A stretch of DNA of 64,000 nucleotides, from NCBI GenBank assembly GCA_047495785.1, contig JBLDXI010000002.1:1984001-2048000 (forward strand), in the 5' to 3' direction. The stretch is from Lepidodermella squamata. Its lineage: Eukaryota > Gastrotricha. Positions 10,865 to 23,728 of this stretch are shown here, one piece after another (within the stretch, counting starts at the first letter, position 1; the number at the start of each line of letters is the position of its first letter). The position numbers were made by a program, and so were the translations under genes. Under the pieces are notes generated by a model. It was given only the letters and a program-made list of their open reading frames with translations, was not told the DNA's origin and did not search any database.

Positions 10865-13800
10865 ATGTATACTTGGGTGGCCAAGGCCGTGCTAGTAATA
10901 TTTGCCGGCACGATATCGGCGCTGGACGTCGGCCAAATTTTTCAGCAAGCCGTGCAGGACACGCAAATTGAAGGCGAATCTTTCCCAACGTTTTTCTCCG
11001 GCAATAATAACAACCCTCGAATTGTTCATCGGCATCATCATCACCACCATCACCAACACAAGCGGCCGAATGTAGCTGAAGTGAATGACGATAATTTCGC
11101 GAAACCAACTTGGAGCTCGATTGATTCGGTGGCTCAGCTGCCGCAATTTGACCTTATTAGTAACGAAGATGGTATAATCAATGTTGCCGATCCTCAACCA
11201 GCCGGCAATTCGATAACTATCGATAATCAGCAAAAAATGGTTATTCGTCCGAAAAATATTTTCGAACCGCTCGCAAATGTCGCTCCGACTCAGGGTTTGA
11301 TTTCATACCCAGTCATCCCGGGTTCTGATTCACCTGGTCGTATTAAGGTGGCTGAAATAATGAACTCGGGCGATCAGATTCTACAACCAATCCAGCCGAT
11401 GGATTCTATGCAGGAATTACAACCCCTCCCCCAGCAGCCGGTTAAAATAATCCCGATCGGGTCGTCGATGGATGGCACGTTAATGCCCTTCGTCGCGGGT
11501 GATTTAATCCCGCGGGTTGAGGAATTGAAGCAGAGTGACAACCAGCCAAACGTCGTGCCTACAGCGAAATCGTCTCGAAAAGCTGAGACGGTTAATTCTA
11601 GCAATAACAATCTCAACCCAACATTGCCTTTTGTCAACTTTTTCAACCCGCAACAAGCCGCTGATAATAACAGGCAATCAGCCGTGACGAAGAAACCTGT
11701 CCGAATTATTGCCATGACGACAGAGGGTAAGAAACAGCCGCAGGTTGTTGAGAAAAAACTGACGACTCATCCGTCAATGTCGGCTCCTAGTGACCATGGC
11801 ACGGTGCCTGAGTTGATCGGCAACGGCCGTAATCGACCTGAATCTCGGAAATTATACTCATGCCACGGCAAGCGATTCGTTTCGACTGAGAAAGAGGTAT
11901 AATTTTCTTCACTCAAATATTTAGATTTTCACAAAAAGTTTCAAACGTCTTTAATTGTTATCAGTTCCGTCGCAAACTCAAAGTAAGACTAGCATTTCTG
12001 CGTGAGATGTCACCTACACTTTATTTTTGAGCTTTTTTCTCTCATGAAAATTCAATTTTTTATTATTTTAAATGTTAAGTTTCGTCGCTCATTATTTTTT
12101 TGAAAAATCACAATTTTTTCCTGATTTTTTCCTGCGAACTATAGTTTAAAAATGTTTAAAGCTGAATTCATTTTAAAGTTTTTGTAGCTTTCTGTGTTTT
12201 TGGCAACTTTCAATTTCTGGAATCATCACTCAATTGTTTTTGGCAAATTCTAGGTCAAATTCGCAAAATTTAATTAGCGCTGTGTTTGTGAAGTTTTATA
12301 ATTTTATTTTATTAGCTTTAGTCATTGGTACAGTTTGTGAAAAAATGTAATTCATAATTCATTCAAAAAAGATTATTAATAATTTGAATTTTGTTGTACT
12401 TTTTTAGGCTGGAGAGGTGAAATGCTGCGGCACCAAACCGTACAAATGGCGTCGAATGCTGTGCTTGAACGGCGAACTTATCAATCCGAACAATGCCTCA
12501 GCTCCAGCCTTTGAAACGACATCAACGACCGAACAGCCGCCGCAAACCACTCAACCTTTGATCAAAATCGAAATTACTACAACATCCCGCATTCGAACAC
12601 GTGCACCTTACATCGACTACGTCGCTGCTAAGAACAATCAACAACAACACCGTCACCAGCAAATGCAAGTAATGGCCCGCCGTCGATCTCGACCATCATC
12701 TGTTGTGTCTGCGACCCTGAACGACCAAGGAATGCCCTTTATTCAGCCAGATGCGTTGCCTGGCGCGATGATTGCGGCTTTTGAGCGGCGAAATGGCGTG
12801 TTCCGGAAGCAGTCAACCGAGAGAACGGCTTCTTTAGTTACCGTGACAACTACAACAGCTTCAACCACTCCATCTACCACGACGCCTACAACTACTACAA
12901 CATCGACTACAACTACCTCGACAACGACTGCAACCAGGCCATTACCGATCGTTGAGAAAATAACAGGATTCCAACGAAGAGTAAAGCCAGACCCTGATCA
13001 GCTGCAAATCGAGCCTCAGTACAAGCCTGTTGATAACGCCTTTGATTTTTCGCAGTTATTTATGCGAAATTTCAATGGAATAATGGCAGTCAATCAGCCT
13101 CAACCTGAGGTAGTTACTTTCGATCGAAATTCAGCCGGGGAAGGCGAGGCTGCTCAAGATCTCAGCGAAGTATCGCAACCTGTGATCAAGGTAAGGGCTG
13201 ACATCCGACATTTACGGCCATCAATTCCTAATTGAGGGATGAAGGAGAATGAGAAATGTTTGGATCGAAATTGAATGTGTTTCATGAATTTTTCAAAATT
13301 GCTGAAATCATCATTCAGCCTGTTCAATTTCGAAAATAAATATAAAAAATTGAAAATTTTAATCACATAGCCCAGAATCCGGTTTTCGATTATAGGAACC
13401 TCAACATTGAGCATATTTAAGGTGGATTTTTTTATTTTATCATCTAGACCAACATGGTAATATCAAATGGGCCGATGACGTCTGAAATGGATTCTAACCC
13501 TAACAAAGTAGTCATGGTTCGATGCCGGCGCCAAGAATGGCCGATCAGCGAACCTATCGGCCTTTACATATGCTGCGGCGACAATCTGTACTACACTCTC
13601 ATGGACATTGTAATATGCAACGATGAGATGCATGCGCCTATTGTTATCGACGAGGCCGATGTCTACCGGCGGCAGCAATTGTTCGATACGGCTAATGTTG
13701 CGTTCAACGTACCAACCCCGGCGCCGTTCATGGCCGTCTCAGCGCGGAGTTCGAGTCGAAGCCGCGTCATAGAAACAATCAAGTCGTCGACTTCGAATTC

Positions 13801-14094
13801 GACCGAGAGTGAAACAGATTTCTGCGAAACAGTTGTGAATCCTAAAAAGTTCTGCTGTGGTAAATCTCTCTACGATAAGGAATTCGGCCAAGTTTGCTGC
13901 CAGGGTAATTACGGATTCTCTAAGGCTGGTACAATCCAATGTTGCGGCGCTTCGTTATTCGATGTTAGGACACATGTAAGCGAAAATCGCAATGAATTAA
14001 TGAAAATCGGTCATTCTTTTCGTTTCACACAGGAATGTTCTGGGTCAAATGACGTTCTACCGCGTGGTCCGAGGGTGATTTCGTATTTCAGTTG
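10865..14094 (+). CDS. Galaxin-like cysteine-rich secreted protein 2
   Basis: Large secreted protein of the same family as the genes at 5.0 and 14.4 kb. Exon 1 (10865 to about 11896) starts with a signal peptide (VAKAVLVIFAGTISA) and continues into a low-complexity, Pro/Gln/Asn-rich region with a run of eight histidines (about 11030-11056), a possible metal-binding tract. Exon 2 (about 12409-13194) carries KCCGTKPYKWR and a Thr-rich mucin-like stretch (about 12835-12945), probably O-glycosylated. Exon 3 (about 13450-13975) has CCGDNLYY, CCGKSLYDKEFGQVCCQG and CCGASLFD. A last exon encodes ECSGSNDVLPRG and the stop. Intron 1 is unusually long for this window (about 510 bp). The family resemblance rests on the CCGxxLYD repeat; function is unknown. 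Confidence 0.72.
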
Positions 14095-14414
14095 AGTCTC
14101 ATTACATATAATGGAACAATATTGCTCTTCAACCGTGTTTCAACACCGCCGTGTCTCAAAGCTCAATTCATTTATCATTCTTAGATTTTTATTCCACGTT
14201 ATTACTTTATGTTGTTGGATTCTACTTGTCAGAAATAAATGTTCAAAGCAGAAACATAGACGTATTTTTCAGTATACAATACAAAATCAACATGATAGAA
14301 AAAAGAAGCAATTGTTGATCACTAAAGTTTTTATTGATTTTTCTGAGAAATTCCAGAGATACAATATGCGTCAGTAACGTTCACATCGGAAGATACAAGA
14401 TGTCTATAGCTGTT

Positions 14415-17059
14415 TCAAATCGGCTGCCTTGAGATCTGACGGATCAGTTTAGCGTTCGGAGTGCAGGTCTGAAAGCAATAAAATCATACACATAATTATT
14501 GAGTCGGCTATTAAAACAAAAAACGCACATATTGAGACGGGTTGAATGGTACATTCCCGCAGCAAGATAGCGGATTAGACTTCGAAGATCCGTAAGCTCG
14601 ATCGCAACACACCTGGGGAAAAAATAATAATTTAGCACTGTGTCATAAGGCAACCTGATTGTTAAATTAGGCAGTACACATTTTTAATAAATGTTTATCT
14701 CTCTTTTAATAGTTTATGAAAATTGGAAATTAATTAAATAAAATGAATTAACTAATTAATAACAATAATAATTAGGAATTAATTAATAATTTAATTTCGT
14801 AATTGGAAAGGATAATAATAAGACAGGACAATTAAGACTAACCCTGACCCTAACCCTAACCATAACCCTAACCATAAATCCTTACCTTAACCTAACCTTA
14901 AACCTAAATCTCTCCCTAACCCTAACTACAGCCCCAATGATATCATTATTTTTTATTTTTCTTATTTGTCCTCGTCTTATTCGCCCCTTACGGAATAATT
15001 GTATTAATTAATAGCTATTTATTAAAAAAATCAATTGCATCAATTTTGTATCAAATAAAATAATAGTTTACTTGGTATTCTTGCAAGGGATGTAAGGTGC
15101 TGTTACAGCAGAACTTGGTTTTCGGATCGTAGCTATGTTGTCCGCACTTTCGCTGGCCGTGATTCAAACTACGCCGCTTCACATTTCGAACTTCGTTCAG
15201 GCCGTTAGCCGTATAAGTGTAAGTCTCGGAAGATTCACCCTCGAACGAATAATCTTCCTCCTCCACATTCTGCTCGTCCACCTCAACGTAAGGACTACTA
15301 GACTGCCGGGGTCTGAAATTGGCATTATTGCGAGCATTTGGCTGTAGAACCACGGGTTTTGTCGATGACATCACCGTAATATTCGAGAAATCAGTCAGGC
15401 CAACAGGGGCGGTCGCATTACTTTCAATGTACTGCATAATGACAGGAGGGAGAACCATATAAGGACACTGTAAGCCGTCCCGATCAACCAAAGTATTTCC
15501 GCAACATGAATAGGCCGATGGAAGTTTTTTAATTTCCTATAAAAGAAGCTTGAAAAATCGGAAAAAATTCAATAATTTTTCTTACCCATCCCTGTTGGTG
15601 GCAGATGACGGTAAATACCCCAATAGTTTCCTCTTGATCCGGGTCGCCGGGGTCCGTTTTCACCAGATTAACATTGCTGAATGATCTTTGCTGAAAACTG
15701 CTGTAAAAATTGTTGTTCCGCATCGGCTGAGGATATTCAGATTTTTGAGGCATCGCCTGGTCACTTCTAATAAATTGCTGAGTTTCCCTTTGGTAGTAAT
15801 TAAGGTGAGCGTTGTTATCAGCCTGCGGTCCAGTGAATGACCTGCTCATAGGTGATCCGACCCAATTCGATGGGAATGAAGGCGGGGTGACAAAAGCTAG
15901 AGGCTTATTAACCTCAGGAAACTTAAGCTCGGGAGTTTGAGCCATGAAATAGTTGTTATAATTCGTCGTCATCAACGGCGCCTCAGTCGTTGTTATCTGG
16001 GTCAAAGTTGTAGTCTCATTATCCACCCTATCATTTTTAGGCGAATTAACATTTAGCGGCGGGTTGTTAACGGAGGTTCCTGTGATTAGGGCTATTAATT
16101 GCTGCCGTAATAACTCGGCAACTTGATCGTCCGGCATTTTAAGCCCAGCTGTATCTGGAGTAGTAATGAGATCCTGAAAAGCCGCGGTTGTTGTAGCCGG
16201 GCTTGTTGTTGTCATCACTTTCTTCGGCGCGATTTTCGGCACAGGATCCGGTTTAGGGAGGATCATCTCGCCGAAACACATGAGCCGTCTCGAATTGAAC
16301 GCTCGCCGCCCGCAGCACCTTATGTCGTTGTATTCGTGAAGGGCGGCTATGTACGACCGATCCCGGCACCGGGCGATTATAGCTTCTTCGCCATGTCTCG
16401 GGGATACTACAACCATAGCGGAGGTACTATCGTCCTTAAACTCTTCCACCTGTTTCGGGGTGGTAGTTGTCGGTGCCTCGGTAGTTATTACCGGCCTGAA
16501 GGTGTGGAGAGATTCGAGAGATAGGGTGCTGAATGGGAAGGAAACAGGCCGAGCTGGGGCTGAGGCAGGCGCCTGGGCGTACGAGAAAGGCTTAACAGGT
16601 GGTAGGCGCTGACTTGAAGGCTTGTAGTAAAACGACGTAGGCGGGAAACTTCGAGGTTGAGGTTGAGGTTGAGGCTGAGGCGGCTGGCGATTACCGCCGT
16701 AGAACATGTTATTCGAAATTTGATTCTGGTAATTGAACTGAGGTTTATTCGCAAGTCTCGATGCGTAAACATGCGCATTCGGGTAATGAACTGTGTTAAT
16801 CTAGGATGCCAAAAAATTGAGGAAATTTGAGAATTTTATTCGAAATTTGTACCATGCTATTGAAAGGTTGATTGCTTTGATACGCTTCAGGGCCGTAATT
16901 TCTTTGAAACTCATCGCCGTTGTAAGCGTTTTGGCGAGGTTTCAACCTGACAATTCCGGGCAAGTCAGGTCGGGGGGTCGATGTTAACAAATCGCCGATA
17001 ACAAGGATTAATTTCGCAAAAATTAATTGCCATCGAAATAATAGTAACGACCACATCAC
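14415..17059 (-). CDS. Galaxin-like cysteine-rich secreted protein 3
   Basis: Reads leftwards from 17059, convergent with the previous gene. The N-terminus has a hydrophobic segment (WSLLLFRWQLIFAKLILVIG). A long central exon (about 16797-15592) is rich in Pro, Gln and Thr, with a PQPQPQPQPR repeat, and includes RCCGRRAFNSRR. Later exons carry YSCCGNTLVDRDG (about 15530-15480), FCCNSTLHPLQEYQ (about 15105-15075), then VCCDRAYG and SCCGNVPFNP (about 14615-14540), and a final short exon TCTPNAKLIRQ ending at 14415. The alternation of CCGxxxxD modules with long disordered linkers matches the two other family members, so the three probably arose by local duplication with inversion. Exon ends are read from splice-site matches only. 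Confidence 0.7.
14839..14932. repeat. Interstitial telomere-like CCCTAA tract, degenerate
   Basis: About 95 bp of imperfect CCCTAA and CCTTAA units (TTAGGG on the other strand), lying in the last intron of the minus-strand galaxin-like gene. The units are too degenerate for an active chromosome end. A shorter CCCTAACCC word recurs near 22733, inside a foldback element. Confidence 0.7.
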
Positions 17060-18585
17060 GGAATATTTGATGATAATTTTCGAAAAATCGTAATTTTTAA
17101 CTAGAACTCATTATTATTAAAACTGCTGACCTAGCTTGAGAGGGGAAAAAATGCACATTATAGTTAGAAATCAGTAGACAATTTTCAAAGTTTAACGCGG
17201 TGTTAATTAATAAATTTAGTTGCTATCTCCAAGTACTATGCGAAACTTTTGTTAAGAGTTTAGATAACATGTCACCAAACACCTCGTGTTGCCTGAAAAA
17301 GCGTATATACTCTAAGCTTTGCGTCCATTTCGCCGCGCGCGCGTTTGTTTTAGGCCGCTGTAATAATGTCAAAAATAAACGCGCGCTCTTATTAGCCACG
17401 CGCTCACTGCCACCAACCAGCAGCTGAAAAAGATCGCGAAGTGTGACACGCGCTGTGTGTTGAAGAGTGTCGCGTTACTGTCGCTAGTTTTCTGATTCTG
17501 ATGCGGTGTATAAAGCGATATAGGTATAGCTGCTGTGCAGTTAATGGAACAGCGGCGCGATGATATCGCCCCTCATCATGATGTAGAAAGCTGTGCGGCT
17601 CTTCTCTCGGCTATTGTTTTCTTTCGAGAAAGGTGTGCGTTGCACTTCATTGCTCCGCGACGCGAATTTGTACAAATTCTTTGCAGTAGCGGCAGAAAAT
17701 ACCACCTATAAGAAGCATGTTGGACTTCGACGTCGTGCATTTTTTAACCTTAAATTAATTCCTCTAAAAGCTGTAATTCGTCATTGTACTATTTTACTGG
17801 AAAAACTATAAACTTTCAATTTGAAACTACTGGGGGAGGATTTTAAGGAATTTTCGGTCCTTGTCACTCGGGCTAATAATATATAAACCTTACTGCTTCG
17901 TATTGGTTCTAAACACGAAAGCAGGGAGTGGGTTAGGTTAGTTCTCAATTAGATGCGACGGTAAAGCTTTTCCGTTTCACTCACAGAAAAAAAACTATAA
18001 AATGATCAAATTGTATGCACCTTCTCCTAGACCCTAAAATAATTAGCTCTCGAGAGTGAAGAGATCCTATGTACCCCTCGTTTACACCTTCAGATTCTAC
18101 ACCTATTACTACTATCACAATGGAGACGAGTTCCGACGATCTAAGCTGACTTGACTCTGCAGTCGATGAACTACTTAGTGACGTGTTCCCATGAAATAAA
18201 TTAAATAATTTACTATTCTTACTACGCTTCAAGTCAAAATAAAGGTTCGAAGTCCCATCTCCGTAACAAAACAAGAGAAAAATGCATTGAGCTAAAGTTC
18301 GCGCCGTTCACGAGTGGTCGATTTCTGCAGTCGCTTAATTTGACTGACGGGAAATTTCAGCTTTGCTGCCGGGAAGTTTCGCAGATTCTACACTCGTGGG
18401 GAATTTATAGGCATATAAATAGTAGAGCAGCTGTCTCAATATCAAAAAGACTCGACCAGTTTCATAATGCATCTTCGGTATCACCCAGAGAATAATCACC
18501 GCATAATAATCAATTTTAAATGCAAACAAGTTCAAATTGATTAGGGTTGGTCAAAAAGAAGAAAGCAAGCGCAATTAGTTGTAAA
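17060..18585. other. Intergenic, no gene seen
   Basis: No supported coding region. A CGCGCGCG run occurs near 17332. The last part (about 18345-18585) is 3' flank shared with the other copies of the next gene family; a related block recurs near 22275-22320. Confidence 0.4.
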
Positions 18586-21173
18586 TCAGCAGCAAACGTG
18601 TTGAATGACTACATTCGTGTACATACTGGCTTGCTCAAGAGAATCGAAGCAAAAATCGAATTGCTGAACACTTTCAACAAAACGTGAGAGCGAGTCAAAA
18701 ATCGACTGGTCCATGCCGGGCTGCATTGCCTTCGCTGTCATCCAGCAATCCGGAGCACTTTGGCAGTAATCGACGCAATCACAACGCGATGCCAAATTCG
18801 TCGTAACAGCGCCCGGGTTGCGAAGAACCGCGACAAACGCGAATTTGTCCACCGCCTTCACCACCCTGTTAACAGTCAGCCACATTTTGTTCTGATTGAA
18901 CTGGCCTGACTGCTCCTGTTTCCCGATTGTCTCAACAATGGCCGTCATCGGAGGGTCGCCGTCGAACATGGGCATTTTCTGGATTTTTCGGCGACTTATC
19001 ACCTTGTGATGCAGCCACTCGTGGTAAGTGTTGATACGATGCGGTACGATGTCCTTCCCTTTTCTGTCCTTCTTAGCCATGGTCATCTCGTTAACAGCCA
19101 CCCCAACCTCGACAGCCCGTTCGATAAGCATCCGGCACCACTGCCGGCTTTTCTTGTCGCTCGCCTTGAAATGCGCCGAGTAGTAGCCGCAGTTTCCCAA
19201 CAAGTGGAAATAGCCCACCAGGATTTCGCGCATCAATTCTTTGGAGAAGGCGTGGACACCTTGATCGAGGTCAGCACCTTCCAGCGTGTTGAGACACTCG
19301 AAGGTAACACGGCGTCGGTTGCTTACAATCGCAGCTTCTTCGTGTTGTTTCGCGAAAATCAACGACAATAGCAAGTCGTAGTCGCCCATGTCGAGGAAAA
19401 CTGCGATTGTGTGGTGCTTGTTCTGGTCGTAATGCCTGCCTTCCAGCGCATCTCCAAACTTTTCCAACAATTGGGGCGGGAGCTGAAAAATAAAATCGGA
19501 ATATAGGAATTGTTATAAATGTGAGCAAAGTAAACATAGATAATAGTAACTATCTATAATAAATATTATAAACAGATAGTTACTATTATCTATGAAAGTG
19601 AAGCTCAAATAGCTTGGTTTTTTTCATGCTCCCAACACTTCGTTTGCACGAGCCTGTCAATTCAAAAATGTAAGGTCTGAAAAGTATAATTTTGACCTTT
19701 TGGCGCAATAGCCTATCACTATCGAAATCTGTTTTTTCACCTAATATATTTCAAAGAATTATTCCGGAAATTTAATGTAAATTGGCAATTCATGAATTCA
19801 TGCTTCATAATGATCAAACTTCCAAAATTAAAAAATTAGATTCATCACATAAAATCCTTGGCTTTTAAAAATTCAAAGCACACGCTAAAAGAAACTTCGC
19901 GATGACTCTGTGAGCGGTCGTCTTATAGATCATCATTCCTACCAGTTCCATCGTTCCGTACCAAGAACTCGGTCAAAGACCAAAGGGGGAGACTTATGTC
20001 AATTTTCCTTATCCCAACAAGTTCGGCTCTCATAGAGCAAAGTAGGACCGCAGAACTGATAGTGATTACAAAATTCGACGTAAGGGCTCCCTTTGGTCTT
20101 TCACTGAGCTTAACGTACGGAGCGAGTTGTAGTTTTTGGGCTCTTTTATAACATCTTTATCTTTATCTTTCATTATAGTCGTCCACACCAGTGGGCGTTT
20201 TTTTCTCGAGCGTGACGCAATGATTTTTTCAATTTTGCACATATATTCAATAAATTTCTGATCAACTTGAAACATATTATTATTAATTGAAAACTGAGCT
20301 TCATTTTTATACAAACGAAAATTAATTAGCTTACCATGCAATAAGCCTCGCGGCAGTGAACACATCGGATAACGAATTTCACACGTTTCTCGCTGCGAAT
20401 TTTACCGCGAAAGTTGACGAAGCCTTCAATATGCGTCGAATGGAAGCACTTGGGCAAGTTCGCGGCCCTGAAGGCCTTCGGCGGGTCCTTCTCGTATTCA
20501 GGCGCGCTGGTGGTGGTGCTGGTGGATGGCTGTCCGAGGGGATACTGGATGCCCACTGCGTATGACAGCATATCCTGAGTGTTGACATCAGCGTTGTCTA
20601 GAATCGGAATTCCGTTGGAATCTTCGTCGAAATTCGGCGCTGGGATCGACGGATACAACGCTTCTAGGTCCGACGGCGAATCAGTGTAGTCCTGTTACAT
20701 ACAATTATACAATTACATACAATTTATAAGGTTCTGAAGGTGAAACTTACAGGGATAATTCCGGTGAGGCCGAACAAGTCATCGGGTGACTCGAGTGATT
20801 GCTGCTGGTCGACTGCAGGAGTTGGGGCTATATAACTCGGCGAGCTAGGATCAAAGAAGTCATCCGGTACTGGCTGCGGCGTGACCAGACTATCCCGGCT
20901 GATTTCAACAGCCATTGGCATCATCTTCGGCGGTGGAGGCATCAACGCATAGTCATCATCCATAGTGTTAGCTTTTCTTTTCACTGGCGAAGTTTGAACT
21001 GGGCCCGGTTGAATTTCCGGCTGATTGAACTGACCGTAATACTGCTGCAACTGGTCTGGGTATTGCTCGTACGAAGGCTGCCCATAAAACTGGTTTTGCT
21101 GATAGTATTCACTTTGCGGGTCGTAGAACCCGCCATATTGGTAACTCTCGAACGCTGGGTAAGCTAGACTCAT
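18586..21173 (-). CDS. Unknown repeat-family protein, copy A (complete)
   Basis: Three exons on the minus strand: 21173-20751, 20691-20335 and 19482-18586. All join in frame. Exon 1 encodes a Tyr/Gln/Pro-rich, probably disordered N-terminus (repeated QFYGQPSY-like words), a basic patch (PVKRKAN) and acidic SPDDL. Exon 2 encodes more acidic and Thr/Ser-rich sequence, then a Cys/His cluster (KCFHSTH ... CVHCREAYC) that may bind zinc. Exon 3 encodes a globular, charged domain of about 300 residues including GYFHLLGNCGYYSAHFK and paired cysteines CDCVDYC. The layout suggests a nuclear regulatory protein, but I recognise no family. Intron 1 is 59 bp. Intron 2 is 852 bp and holds inserted repeats, whereas copy B has a 54-bp intron there. 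Confidence 0.75.
19535..19594. repeat. Short perfect hairpin in intron 2 of copy A
   Basis: Two 21-bp arms (19535-19555 and 19574-19594) are exact reverse complements around an 18-bp AT-rich loop. It lies just inside the intron, next to exon 3. It looks like the footprint of a small foldback element. Confidence 0.8.
19935..20130. repeat. Imperfect inverted repeat (MITE-like)
   Basis: An outer arm near 19960-19998 (cggtcaaagaccaaaggg) pairs imperfectly with an arm near 20085-20130 (ccctttggtctttcactgag, then cgtacggagcg). Total size is about 190 bp. Together with the neighbouring hairpin it accounts for much of the extra length of intron 2 of copy A. The ends are approximate. Confidence 0.55.
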
Positions 21174-21900
21174 TTAAAAATCATAATATGAGCCAAGAAC
21201 ACGTGTACAAAATAATATCATACTGACGAGCAGCCAGCTCATCATTCATTTTACGCCAGCCCTGAATCATCTTGAAAGTGCTCGGGTGATGATAAAAAAA
21301 GCGCGTGATAAAGCATAAAAAACGTTATCGAATGAGTTGCGGGTTGTAAGCTGCAGGCCGCATTGTTAATCAGTAGACCTTGTTGAATTGGCAAAGATTC
21401 ACGTGTTTATTCATCCGACATTTCGGTTATTTGCCATAACCAGCTTCAATATACCAAAATAAAATTGATGGGCTGAATTGACGTGGGCAAAGATGTCGCT
21501 GGATTAATATGTCGTAAAATGTCTTGTACTGAGGAAATATCGCCACACAACAATAAGATTGATCAAATGTGGAATTTCACAATGAAAACATGTATTCGTA
21601 AGGCGGTAAAATAGAAGGTGAGTGAATACCTTCAAGGATTCAATCAAGGAAAAACCATCCTCAGCATTCGTTCGAAAAATTGGAATAGCGATTGAAAACT
21701 AGGAAAATCAGGGATATTAGGAGCATGCTGCAAATTTCGTCGTCTTAGTCCTAGGAAGCCGAGTTGCTTGCACATCACATTCAAGAGTCATTCAAAATCT
21801 GGGTGGAGCTACGTTATCAAGTGGGTCACTTTGAAGCTGGTGTGATTCAAGTCAGATTAAAGCTGACAAGTTTTGGATCCCGATAGGCAGTTTTTCTACA
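21174..21900. other. Intergenic; duplicated flank
   Basis: No gene. Part of it (about 21640-21900) resembles 37590-37860: the same order of short conserved blocks, for example a gaagctggt word followed by a tcagattaaagc word. This marks a segmental duplication that continues into the pseudogene to the right. Confidence 0.5.
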
Positions 21901-21903
21901 GTT

Positions 21904-22195
21904 CATATCAGCCATTTATGGCGCCCATCTGAGCCAAGACTCTTTCGAACTGTTCGCGGTATTTTTCCGCGTTTCTCTCCATATTGAAACGCAATTCCTG
22001 CTGACTGCCACGCACGTCCTGTACGATAGCTTCGCCAGCTTGACGGTTGATATCGCCTGCGAAAACAGCAGCTCACCCTGCTGCTAGTTTATAGCGCTTT
22101 GAATGCGGCCCATGAAGTCTTGAAAGCTGAAGAGGTTTTAGGAGCCAATGGCGAATTAACGGGACACGCAGTCTTGAAAATGAATGCGAAACCAC
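21904..22195 (-). pseudogene. Broken copy of the 38-kb secreted helical protein gene
   Basis: The stretch is clearly similar to the 3' half of the intact gene at 37867-38364, including the region encoding ERALAQMGA near the C-terminus. It carries small insertions that shift the frame (for example near 22050 and 22072) and a stop in the middle, and no signal-peptide part is left. It is therefore a truncated, decayed duplicate. Confidence 0.75.
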
Positions 22196-22634
22196 CTGTA
22201 AAAAATTCTGGTATAATGTGACAGAATTTGATGATGTTTTTTAGTCGCTGAATTGGACAAACGGAAGAAGACTTTAGCCTTGCTGCCGGGAAGTTAAGCA
22301 GATTCTACGCTCGTGGAAACATATGTTCGCCTTTGATCGAGGCTAAAATATAAACGCAGAAACACTTTTTTAAGATTAATTTTTATTAACATATTTTCCT
22401 ATATAAATAGCGTGCAGGATCACTTTTCCTTGCACTTTTCAGCTGCGTTTCTCTGAGTTTCCGGTAGACACAGAGGAGGAAAGAAATCTTGAATTCCCTC
22501 ATAATGCAGAAAAACTTTATAATTACAATACAAGAATAAAGGGAACGACCGTTCAAAGAGTAACAATCAAAAAGTCTCGACTAGTTTCATAAATCTTCGG
22601 AATGACAATAATCACAGCATATATAACCGGCTCC

Positions 22635-22860
22635 GGATGTTCGTACATATTTATGTACAGTTTTTCGACTATTCGTACATAATTATGTACAACTATTTGG
22701 CTATTCGCACATATTTTCGAATTGAACCCTATCCCTAACCCTTACCTGAATTACAATACAGCTTAATTACTTAATTACTTAATTACTTGAATGTATAGCT
22801 AATAGCCGCAAATATGTGCGAATAGACAAAAAACTGTACATAAATATGTACGAACATCCA
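22635..22860. repeat. Foldback element with telomere-like core
   Basis: The left end (about 22635-22665) and right end (about 22830-22860) are reverse complements (ggatgttcgtacatattt and its mate). Internal words such as gtacat-aattatgtac repeat the palindromic theme. The centre contains aaccctatccctaaccc. No coding capacity; it behaves like a MITE or foldback repeat. Confidence 0.7.
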
Positions 22861-23071
22861 CTTCGTATATAACCGGCGTAATTTAAAAAAGCAGACAACT
22901 TTGACTTGATTTAGGCTTAACAACAATTCAACCAGTCTCAATCAAAACGTGTTGTTACAAATCTTCGGTATCACACGGACAATAATCACAATGTAACTGA
23001 TTATTATTTGAATTCCTAGTTATTTTAGGCTTGCTCGAAAATAAGAAAACAAGCGCCATTCGTTGCGGAAG

Positions 23072-23728
23072 TCAGCAGCGAACCTGATGGATGACTGCAC
23101 TCATGGAAAATATCGCTTGGTAAAGGTATTTGAAGCGAAACTCTTTTTCAAGAAAACGACGGCGCGAGTCGAAAATCGACGGGAATCGGTTGCCGGACTG
23201 CGTCGCCTCCGCCATCACGCTGCAATTCGGGGCAGTTTGGCAGTAATCGGCGCAATTGCAACGCGAGGCAAAATTCGTTTCAACAGCGCGAAGTACCACG
23301 ACAAACGCCGATTCGTCAACGGCCTTATGCAGCGCCTTGTTGAGAGACTTCCACATTTTATCCTTATTGAACTGGCGTGTCAGCCGCTCCTGGTTGTCAA
23401 TTATGTTAACAATGGTTGTCATCAGCTTGTCGCCGTGGAACAATGGCATTTTGTCGATTTGTCGGCGGCTTTTCACATATTCAAGCAGCCAGACGTCGAA
23501 ATTGAAGATACGCCGCGCCGCTTCTATGACCTTTCCTTTTTTATCCTTCTTAGCCATGGTCTGGCAGTCAACAGCCACCCCGGCCTTGATGGCCCGGTCG
23601 ACCAGCGAGCGGCACCACTGCTGGCTATCCTTGTCGCCCGCTTTGAAATGCACCGAGTAGTAGCCGCAGTTTCCCAACAAGTGAAAATAGCCCACCAGGA
23701 TTTCGCTCTCGTACATCCCATACATCAA
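23072..23728 (-). pseudogene. Unknown repeat-family protein, copy C (truncated)
   Basis: An open frame of 218 codons homologous to the last exon of copies A and B. It starts within the GYFHLLGNCGYYS block and runs to the same C-terminal ...QVRC end. The first half of the exon-3 domain and both upstream exons are missing. The sequence upstream of the break (about 23725-23800) is instead a repeat block also present near 21785 and 37738, so the break coincides with a duplication junction. The frame is intact, so it could be a recent fragment or be transcribed from another promoter. No Cys/His or Q/Y-rich region remains. Confidence 0.65.

Noticed and set aside
16123-16612. Plus-strand frames of 133 and 87 codons
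   Set aside because: Antisense shadows of the galaxin-like gene 3 exon, which has the CCG modules and matching splice sites.
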